9,381 nucleotides of DNA from JBFMDH01 sp044868105 (GTDB lineage Bacteria > Acidobacteriota > Blastocatellia > UBA7656), in contig JBIOWC010000014.1 of NCBI GenBank assembly GCA_044868105.1, forward strand, positions 1-9,381, written 5' to 3'. The first letter of the stretch is position 1. The number at the start of each line of letters is the position of its first letter. The notes beneath the pieces are model-generated. The model was given only the letters and a program-made list of their open reading frames with translations, was not told the origin of the DNA and did not search any database. The translations under genes and the position numbers were made by a program. This document shows, piece after piece, positions 4,707-9,381 of this stretch.

Positions 4707-5153
4707 ATGAGTGAGGTAAGGATTCAGGGTTGGCTACTTGAATGTGACCTGGAGGCTACACGCCGAGCCTATGCCTTAATCTCAATCGGCGACCCGGAGA
4801 CCTGCGGCTGCCTCTATTGCCAGAACTTTGTGGCAGCACGGTCGCTCGCATATCCTGAGGCTGCGCTCTGGCTGTACGAGTTGCTGGGTATTAACCATAG
4901 CCGTGAAGCTGAGACCTATGAAGTTGGGACTGACGAAGACGGATTGCACCTCTACGGCGGGTGGCATCACTTCGTCGGCAGGATCGATGAGTACTCAGGC
5001 GTGGCACTATATCTGACAGAACAATTTAGTATTTCGTTCCATGAGAGTCGATCCTGTGCTGAACCTGTATTTGACAATCAACCGCTGGTTCAGGTTGAGT
5101 TCTTCACGCGGATACCTTGGGTATTAGCAGATAGGCCGGAAGTGACTCGCTAA
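4707..5153 (+). CDS. CxCxxC-motif hypothetical protein (possible metal-binding)
   Basis: The 148-residue product has a cysteine cluster at residues 33-38 (TCGCLYCQNF) and a conserved-looking aromatic block at 81-91 (HLYGGWHHFVG). Together the cysteines and histidines 81, 87 and 88 could bind a metal such as zinc, which is inference. I recall uncharacterised bacterial proteins with the same order: a CGCxxCxNF motif, a YPE-ALxLLxxLGI helix, then YGGWxHFVG. I cannot name a family. The C-terminal half is beta-rich (ALYLTEQFSISFHES, LVQVEFFTRIPWVL). There is no signal peptide. It is the only gene of a 576-bp cassette. Confidence 0.8.
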   Translation: MSEVRIQGWLLECDLEATRRAYALISIGDPETCGCLYCQNFVAARSLAYPEAALWLYELLGINHSREAETYEVGTDEDGLHLYGGWHHFVGRIDEYSGVALYLTEQFSISFHESRSCAEPVFDNQPLVQVEFFTRIPWVLADRPEVTR

Positions 5154-5161
5154 CGGTTTTC

Positions 5162-5254
5162 GCCTAACCATGTGTTCGACCGGAGCGCGAGCCGCGAGTT
5201 TCTTATCGTTCTTCCAATGGGTTTGCCCGCGCCCGGTCAACACGGTCGTTAGAC
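5162..5254 (+). other. attC-9 recombination site
   Basis: R'' is GCCTAAC (5162-5168) and R' is GTTAGAC (5248-5254), 93 bp. The arms GTGTTCGACCGGAGCGCG and CGCGCCCGGTCAACAC pair with one extra C. The R' and R'' boxes differ because each belongs to a different cassette. Confidence 0.93.
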
Positions 5255-5260
5255 GGCTAA

Positions 5261-5770
5261 ATGCGTGTTCTGTCGAATCGGTCTATGGAGAGATTGGCTG
5301 AAAGATTAAAAAGCTATTGGTCTGCGATTGGTGCGTCTATGCGTCCTGGCGCTGATCGTTCTACGATTGCCTCATTCGAAGCTCATTATGACGTTAGAAT
5401 CCCTGAAGACTTCTGCGACTATATCTCCACAATAGATGGGATAGATGATGGGAATTGGGATAATGAAATGATTTCATTTTGGCCGCTCCATTCGGTTAAG
5501 AGCGTACCCGAAGCATTAACCCCTTTCGCCGGGATTCCAAACTATAGCCAAATCACACATTGTTTGCGTGAAGCCGGTTCTTATTTTGTATTTGCCGACT
5601 TTCTTATTTGGTCGCACGTTTATGCAATCCGGTTTGGGAAAGGGGCATCAGATAAGAGCCAGGTGCTTTGGATTTGCGGTTCAACGTATTATTCGGTAGC
5701 GGAGTCCTTTTCTGACTTTTTGCAGATGTATTTGGATAAACCCGAAAGCATCGTATTCCCGAAAAGGTGA
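5261..5770 (+). CDS. SMI1/KNR4 (SUKH) family protein, probable immunity protein
   Basis: This 169-residue protein follows the SUKH-1 pattern: an N-terminal helix (MERLAERLKSYW), then RPGADRSTIASFEAHYDVRIPEDFCDYISTIDGIDDG at residues 28-64, the strand FWPLHSVKSVPEA, a central FADFLIWSHVYAIRF at 111-125, and the closing SFSDFLQMYLDKP. SUKH proteins are known mostly as immunity partners of polymorphic toxins, and some have other regulatory roles. No toxin gene is next to it, so it would be an orphan immunity gene carried as a cassette; what it protects against is unknown. Acting in the cytoplasm is inferred from the lack of a signal. The start is ATG 5261, six nt after the R' box; ATG 5285 is a possible alternative that would still keep the domain. 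Confidence 0.86.
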   Translation: MRVLSNRSMERLAERLKSYWSAIGASMRPGADRSTIASFEAHYDVRIPEDFCDYISTIDGIDDGNWDNEMISFWPLHSVKSVPEALTPFAGIPNYSQITHCLREAGSYFVFADFLIWSHVYAIRFGKGASDKSQVLWICGSTYYSVAESFSDFLQMYLDKPESIVFPKR

Positions 5771-5798
5771 AAGGCAACAATCTATTGTGAGCAACGCC

Positions 5799-5885
5799 GT
5801 CTAACCAGCGATTGGACCGGAGCGCCGGCCCAACGGCTCTCATTCAATCAGTGCTTATCGCGCCCGGTCAATCACGGCGTTAGGC
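5799..5885 (+). other. attC-10 recombination site
   Basis: R'' is GTCTAAC (5799-5805) and R' is GTTAGGC (5879-5885), 87 bp. The arms ATTGGACCGGAGCGC and GCGCCCGGTCAAT pair. The extra base is G rather than the C seen in most sites of this type. Confidence 0.93.
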
Positions 5886-5925
5886 GCTGAAACGTATCGC
5901 TCGACATCAAATAGAGGGTAGGAAG

Positions 5926-6237
5926 ATGGAGCAAAGAAAATACCCGGGGTTGAGGCGTAAAAGGATTTTGGTAGAGACTATCGGTTTTATAGTTGGCTTT
6001 CTGTTGGGCATTCCAATCACTTATATGCTGTACGGTTGGCCAGTAAACTTCACAACCTTTAGTTGTGGGTTGGCCGGAGCCGCATTGGCCTTGCTTTATG
6101 CAGAACGCAAGAGGCGATTACCAACTCGTGAGGATGTTGAAGCCGTACGATTTGAAGAGGGACTGAAACCCTTATCATTGGCAACGGCTGAAAAAGTCGA
6201 CAAGAAAGATAATTTGCGGCATGGGGTAAGCAGATAG
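5926..6237 (+). CDS. small two-helix membrane protein
   Basis: The 103-residue product has a basic N-terminus (RRKR), two predicted membrane helices at about 16-36 (VETIGFIVGFLLGIPITYML) and 43-60 (TTFSCGLAGAALALLYAE), and a charged tail of about 40 residues (RKRRLPTREDVEAVRFEEG and onward). The short turn between helices holds YGWPVNF. The positive charges on both ends suggest that both termini face the cytoplasm. No family is recognised, and small hydrophobic proteins of this sort are frequent in cassette arrays. The purine-rich GAGGGTAGGAAG ends directly at the ATG (5926), with GAGGG (5914-5918) the likely ribosome site. Confidence 0.78.
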   Translation: MEQRKYPGLRRKRILVETIGFIVGFLLGIPITYMLYGWPVNFTTFSCGLAGAALALLYAERKRRLPTREDVEAVRFEEGLKPLSLATAEKVDKKDNLRHGVSR

Positions 6238-6311
6238 CAGAGGAAGCATCTCAGAAGAGGAGCAGATTGACAAAATTATGAACCGGAATTTAAGGATAGA
6301 CGTGAATCAGC

Positions 6312-6404
6312 GCCTAACAACCCAATGCAGCGGAGCGCGGGCAGCGCAGCTCTCATGCATACTTGTGAGACTGTTCCCGCGCCCGCTGAACCGGAGCGTT
6401 GGAT
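6312..6404 (+). other. attC-11 recombination site
   Basis: R'' is GCCTAAC (6312-6318) and R' is GTTGGAT (6398-6404), 93 bp. The arms AATGCAGCGGAGCGCGGGC and CCCGCGCCCGCTGAACC pair with one extra G. The unusual R' is mirrored by ATCCAAC at the end of the next cassette. Confidence 0.92.
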
Positions 6405-6435
6405 TGCTTACTTTGATTACGAGTCGAGGAAAATC

Positions 6436-7584
6436 ATGCGACATATGAAGAACCTAAACTCACTCGTGCTGTCGTTGTTCTTGACAACCACGCTGACGAC
6501 GAGTTGCCAGGCGAAGACACATGAAATAAGCGAAGGGAGTAACAAGCTGTCAGCCACTACGGATGCCAGTTCTATTTCCCCTACAAGTAATATGACGGCA
6601 CCGCGCTCCGGCCACACGGCGACGTTGTTACCCAATGGTCAAGTTCTGATTGCAGGCGGTATGGAACGTAACGGGGTCCTTTTCAACAGCGCCGAGCTTT
6701 ATGATCCGACGACGGGAAGATTCACCGCTACTACTCGAAGTATGAAAACTCAGCGCGTCGGCCATAGCGCCACCCTGTTGCCGAGCGGCAGAGTTCTCAT
6801 TGCCGGAGGCTGGAGCCGCGAAGGGGCGCTTGCAAGCGCCGAACTTTACGAGCCCAAGACCGGCGTGTTTACCTCCGCCGGCACAATGTCCAGCGCGCGT
6901 GGCGACTTTACCGCAACTTTGCTTTCAAATGGCAAGGTGTTGGTTGCCGGCGGCGCAGGCGAAGGTGACCGCGCGGTTGCCACCGCAGAAGTTTATGATC
7001 CGGCTTCGGGGACGTTCACGGCGACTGGGAAAATGGATACTGTGCGTACCATGCACACCGCCGTCCTTCTGCCTGACGGCAAAGTGTTAGTTGCGGGTGG
7101 CGGGGAATATCAACATCCGCTGGCTACCGCCGAATTATATGATCCGACAAGCGGCCTTTTTGCAAGAACCGGCAACATGACCGTGCCGCGTTATAAGCAG
7201 GCGGCGATCTTGCTGACTGATGGAAATGTTCTGGTCGTTGGTGGATCGGACGGACGTGATTGGCAGGGGCGATATGCTAATGCGGAAATATTTCGTCCAG
7301 CAAAAGGTGATTTTTCAGCTATCGGCAATATGAACACGGCACGTTTCAAATTACCGGAGGCGGTTGCACTGCTGAAAGATGGCAAGGTCTTGATTGCTGG
7401 CGGTGGTGAACAGGTAGAAATCTATGATCCTGCGTCTAAATCGTTTAGCGTAGCCGCAGGTCGAATGGATGCGGCAAGATTCTACTCGACGGCGACCCTG
7501 CTGACAGATGGTAGAGTTCTGGTTGCAGGCGGCTACGATAATCACAGCGTCGCCACTGCAAAAGCGTGGACGTATAAATCCTAA
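6436..7584 (+). CDS. exported seven-repeat kelch-type beta-propeller protein
   Basis: The product is 382 residues from ATG 6436, placed five nt after GAGGA (6426-6430); the open frame extends to 6325 but that part is attC-11. Residues 1-24 are an export signal (KNLNSLVLSLFLTTTLTTSC); the cysteine at 24 could be lipidated, though the lipobox is not typical. From residue 53 onward there are seven kelch-like repeats of about 45 residues, each with an R-x-x-H/F-T-A-x-LL-x-[DN]G-x-VLxxGG core followed by AExYDPxxGxF. Seven repeats fit a closed seven-bladed propeller such as those of galactose-oxidase-like proteins. No oxidase active-site residues or partner domains are visible, so binding of protein or sugar at the cell surface is more likely than catalysis. 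It is one of the largest genes in the array. Confidence 0.87.
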   Translation: MRHMKNLNSLVLSLFLTTTLTTSCQAKTHEISEGSNKLSATTDASSISPTSNMTAPRSGHTATLLPNGQVLIAGGMERNGVLFNSAELYDPTTGRFTATTRSMKTQRVGHSATLLPSGRVLIAGGWSREGALASAELYEPKTGVFTSAGTMSSARGDFTATLLSNGKVLVAGGAGEGDRAVATAEVYDPASGTFTATGKMDTVRTMHTAVLLPDGKVLVAGGGEYQHPLATAELYDPTSGLFARTGNMTVPRYKQAAILLTDGNVLVVGGSDGRDWQGRYANAEIFRPAKGDFSAIGNMNTARFKLPEAVALLKDGKVLIAGGGEQVEIYDPASKSFSVAAGRMDAARFYSTATLLTDGRVLVAGGYDNHSVATAKAWTYKS

Positions 7585-7590
7585 ACCGCA

Positions 7591-7683
7591 ATCCAACAAA
7601 CGCATGCAGTGGAGCGCGGCGAGCGAGTTTCGCATGGTTCTACCAGCGTCGTGCGCCGCGCCCACTGATGCGAAGCGTTGGGC
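7591..7683 (+). other. attC-12 recombination site
   Basis: R'' is ATCCAAC (7591-7597), the exact complement of the TTGGAT starting its cassette. R' is GTTGGGC (7677-7683), and the site is 93 bp. The arms CGCATGCAGTGGAGCGCGGCG and CGCCGCGCCCACTGATGCG pair with an extra G. Confidence 0.92.
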
Positions 7684-7794
7684 GTCGCGAGAGACTCTTT
7701 GACAGTTAATGGGTTTGTCACCACGCTCCGCGAATCGCAGCTTGCGTGTTGAATCGCGGCGAAGAAAACTAGCAGCGCGTGCTTCAACGACGCT
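7684..7794 (+). other. stretch without a gene at the start of cassette 12
   Basis: These 111 bp between attC-12 and a decayed R'' box contain no credible gene. A TTGACA at 7699-7704 has no matching -10 box. CCGCGA (7728-7733) and TCGCGG (7754-7759) are a weak inverted repeat. It may be the remains of a small cassette. Confidence 0.5.
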
Positions 7795-7826
7795 GCCCAA
7801 CAACTGGTTGGAAGCGAGCCCCGAAG
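7795..7826 (+). pseudogene. attC remnant inside cassette 12 (R'' side only)
   Basis: GCCCAACAACTGGTTGGA (7795-7812) matches the start of attC-13 (GCCCAACAACTCGTTGGA, 8872-8889) with one difference. No L' arm or R' box that pairs with it follows; the best candidate, GTTGGTG at 7888, does not fit. It therefore looks like the 5' half of an attC whose other half is lost, marking a point where two cassettes have fused. Confidence 0.68.
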
Positions 7827-7834
7827 AAATAGTT

Positions 7835-8041
7835 ATGAGTTGGCGCTAGCGCCCCGAACTTTTCACACTCTACTTAGCTTTTGCTTCGTTGGTGTTCTAT
7901 CCTTGGCTGACTTTCTGGACGAACGAACTGATTGCTGTTCGTAAACCAATGGATGGGCTTGACGGAAGTACCCTTTTGCGCACCTGGGGTGGGTGCACGA
8001 GGTGCACGGTCATTACAGAAGAAGACTTGAAAGGAGCAACG
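7835..8041 (+). pseudogene. possible broken N-terminal coding remnant upstream of the propeller gene
   Basis: ATG at 7835 reads MSWR, then a TAG at 7847, then RPELFTLYLAFASLVFYPWLTFW in the same frame, which stays open into the gene starting at 8042. The hydrophobic stretch looks like a membrane segment. It could be a decayed gene start with a nonsense codon or an accident of sequence. The palindrome GGCGCTAGCGCC (7842-7853) covers the stop codon. Confidence 0.3.
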
Positions 8042-8818
8042 ATGGCAGAGACAACTTTTGCAGTTACTCAGGACAACCAGGTGATTTGGCTCGATTCAGA
8101 TGGCAATCAGCAGGTCCTTTCCCCTAAGGATTTCGCATTATCCGTGACGTGCGATATCGAGGGAACCATTTGGATTGTGAGCACGGATTATGGGCCGAAT
8201 GGAAATGTCATCAAGTACTATCAGGGATTTCCCAACCAGTCCAAGTGGGTGTCGCTGGATTCATCGCTAGGAGCGATCCAGGTCGTGGGGCGATCCCAAG
8301 GCCGTTGCGTTTTTTTGGCGCCGGATGGATCGGTCCATTTAGCCAATACTTCGGGCGGGCATTCTCAAATAACCAAGCTTGGCGCGGCGAGCTTCGTGGC
8401 GGCGCTGGGAGACTTCCCGATCTACATTCTCACCAACACAGTTGTGAAGGGTGGCGGAAACGTCATTGAATCAACCGATGACGAAGGACAGACCTGGACG
8501 GTTGTTCCGAATGGCGAGGCAGCTCGGGCGACACAGATTTTTGTTCAGATTTACAACTTTGTCGTGTTTCTGAATGACGATGGTGCGGCGGGATTTCTGG
8601 ACGGAACGCAGAACAATCAGGTTCGACTAGTGTCACCGCCGAACCTGGCCTTGGCGCTGGGAATCTCTGGCGCGAACTTTTGGTGGGTTGTTTCCACCGA
8701 TGTAGATCCTCAGACCGGCGGCAATTTTTTGAAATACTGGGACGGCGGTGGCACCGATGGATCTAACTGGAAGACGACCACGCCACCGATACCGGGGGTC
8801 GCCGTCGGGCCTCGCTAG
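8042..8818 (+). CDS. propeller-like repeat protein (tectonin-like), hypothetical
   Basis: The product is 258 residues from ATG 8042, with AAGGAG at 8031-8036 as ribosome site. The frame is open upstream to 7847, but that part looks different. Three related segments occur at about residues 43-69 (IWIVSTDYGPNGNVIKYY, then W), 127-156 (IYILTNTVVKGGGNVIEST, then W) and 213-243 (FWWVVSTDVDPQTGGNFLKYW, then W), spaced by about 85 residues. Between them are strands such as CVFLAPDGSVHLA and VVFLNDDGAAGFL. About 42 residues per blade would give a six-bladed propeller of the tectonin or fungal-lectin type, which bind sugars; this is inferred from pattern. No signal peptide is visible. It sits in the downstream half of a fused cassette and ends 53 bp before attC-13. 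Confidence 0.78.
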   Translation: MAETTFAVTQDNQVIWLDSDGNQQVLSPKDFALSVTCDIEGTIWIVSTDYGPNGNVIKYYQGFPNQSKWVSLDSSLGAIQVVGRSQGRCVFLAPDGSVHLANTSGGHSQITKLGAASFVAALGDFPIYILTNTVVKGGGNVIESTDDEGQTWTVVPNGEAARATQIFVQIYNFVVFLNDDGAAGFLDGTQNNQVRLVSPPNLALALGISGANFWWVVSTDVDPQTGGNFLKYWDGGGTDGSNWKTTTPPIPGVAVGPR

Positions 8819-8871
8819 TTTTATCATTTAATTAGGTCGAAAGGCTCAGCAACTGCTCATGATTGAGTCGC

Positions 8872-8977
8872 GCCCAACAACTCGTTGGACCGGAGCGGCG
8901 GTAGCGTGTTTCGGATCAAACGTGGTACGGCGAGGGGTGAGTGAATTTGCGCCGCCCGGTCAACGTGGGCGTTAGAC
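8872..8977 (+). other. attC-13 recombination site
   Basis: R'' is GCCCAAC (8872-8878) and R' is GTTAGAC (8971-8977), 106 bp, the longest uninterrupted site in the window. The arms CGTTGGACCGGAGCGGCGG and CCGCCCGGTCAACG pair with one extra G. Its R'' is complementary to the TTGGGC at 7678, so the whole of 7678-8971 can move as one cassette. Confidence 0.92.
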
Positions 8978-9015
8978 GCTTCGCCGTGCCACCAGCCAAT
9001 GGGAGAATTAAAAGT

Positions 9016-9381
9016 ATGCATCAAGGGAGATTCATTCTGATTCTGGTCTTCTCAGCCTGGCAACTGGCTCCTACCGTAATTGCTGTAGCTGTTGCCCAAA
9101 GCGATAGAAAGGAAGTCATAGTTAGAGGAGAATACTACAACTATGACTATGCCTACTCGGTATTAGTTCCTAAAGGGCTGACAGGCTTTAGGCCACCTGC
9201 TCCAATGCCGAACACTGGCTTTGGCATCGACTTATCAAAGCACCCGAAGTCGTATCTCTGGGTAAATGCGAACTATAATGCTCTCGAATGGAAGACCTTC
9301 GATGAAGCAATAGAGGCACATATCGGTTTCATTAAAGAAGATCGCGCGACTAAGGTGCGGTTGATCAAAAAGTCACCAACC
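9016..9381 (+). CDS. exported hypothetical protein, 3' end outside the window
   Basis: The frame is open from ATG 9016 to the window edge, giving 122 residues of an unfinished protein. GGGAG (9001-9005) is a possible ribosome site. Residues 1-27 are a signal peptide (RFILILVFSAW, then VIAVAVA with a cut before QSD). The mature part starts EVIVRGEYYNYDYAYSVLVPKGLTGFRPPAP, a pattern of a beta-rich exported domain, and continues through GFGIDLSKHPKSYLWVNANYNALEW and FDEAIEAHIGFIKED. The layout resembles small secreted hypothetical proteins in which a short domain describes a stress or lipid-binding fold, but I cannot name one. Its attC lies beyond the window. Confidence 0.75.
   Translation, partial: MHQGRFILILVFSAWQLAPTVIAVAVAQSDRKEVIVRGEYYNYDYAYSVLVPKGLTGFRPPAPMPNTGFGIDLSKHPKSYLWVNANYNALEWKTFDEAIEAHIGFIKEDRATKVRLIKKSPT

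Larger units (their letters stand above)
1..9381 (+). mobile_element. integron gene-cassette array (interior segment)
   Basis: Thirteen attC sites in one orientation separate single genes, almost all on the + strand. Twelve whole cassettes of 258 to 1294 bp lie between recombination points (G^TT of each R' box), and a cassette fragment sits at each end. Cassette limits are 157-1202, 1203-1644, 1645-2382, 2383-2640, 2641-3433, 3434-3846, 3847-4672, 4673-5248, 5249-5879, 5880-6398, 6399-7677 and 7678-8971. No integrase gene, attI or Pc promoter is seen, so a complete integron and an integrase-less attC cluster (CALIN) cannot be told apart here. The variety of attC types and unrelated genes fits a large sedentary array rather than a resistance integron. 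No known antibiotic-resistance gene is present. Confidence 0.95.

Noticed and set aside
6325..6435. Upstream extension of the kelch gene
   Set aside because: These codons are attC-11 sequence, and the GAGGA before ATG 6436 followed by an export signal favours the internal start.
7699..7725. TTGACA as a -35 promoter box at 7699-7704
   Set aside because: There is no -10 box at 16-18 bp spacing; the expected place reads CCACGCTCCGCG.
7351..7803. 150-codon open frame on the - strand
   Set aside because: It overlaps the kelch gene and attC-12 and has no recognisable domain; it is a shadow of the repeats on the + strand.
76..8977. Short repeats at regular intervals as a CRISPR array or REP elements
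   Set aside because: The repeated units have R'' and R' boxes in fixed orientation, imperfect pairing with extra-helical bases, and genes between them, which is the attC pattern and not CRISPR or REP.

Overview
This window is the interior of an integron gene-cassette array. It carries thirteen attC recombination sites, one of them split by an insertion, plus one decayed remnant. All point the same way, and they separate short single genes that are almost all on the + strand. Each attC runs from an R'' box (RYYYAAC) to an R' box (GTTRRRY) about 85-106 bp later, with inner arms that pair imperfectly. Eleven of the twelve cassettes that can be tested start with a hexamer that is the exact complement of their own R'' box, as expected for units that were once circles. 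No integrase gene, attI site or array promoter is visible, so this is either the inside of a large chromosomal integron or an integrase-free attC cluster (CALIN). The organism cannot be fixed. The secreted repeat proteins and moderate GC suggest an environmental bacterium, perhaps from soil or sediment (Acidobacteriota-like is a guess only).

Layout, left to right: the tail of a cassette (1-156); cassette 1, secreted YD-repeat protein (157-1202); cassette 2, small hypothetical protein (1203-1644); cassette 3, secreted hypothetical protein (1645-2382); cassette 4, GC-rich with no plausible ORF and strong inverted repeats (2383-2640); cassette 5, TPR-like protein, whose attC is split by a 261-bp MITE-like element (2641-3433); cassette 6, small helical protein (3434-3846); cassette 7, membrane-anchored protein (3847-4672); cassette 8, CxCxxC protein (4673-5248); cassette 9, SMI1/KNR4 (SUKH) protein (5249-5879); cassette 10, two-helix membrane protein (5880-6398); cassette 11, seven-repeat kelch protein (6399-7677); cassette 12, a probable fused cassette with a dead internal attC and a propeller-like protein (7678-8971); cassette 13, secreted protein cut by the window end (8972-9381).

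The genes do not form a pathway. They are independent accessory units collected by site-specific recombination, and most are of unknown function. Several are secreted or membrane proteins or repeat-built binding scaffolds, and one belongs to a family that often provides immunity to contact-delivered toxins. Expression probably depends on read-through from elsewhere in the array, because I see no convincing promoters inside the cassettes.

The observations most worth following are the MITE-like insertion inside an attC with 6-bp target duplications (3099-3371), the structured cassette without an ORF (2383-2640), and the cassette fusion around 7795.
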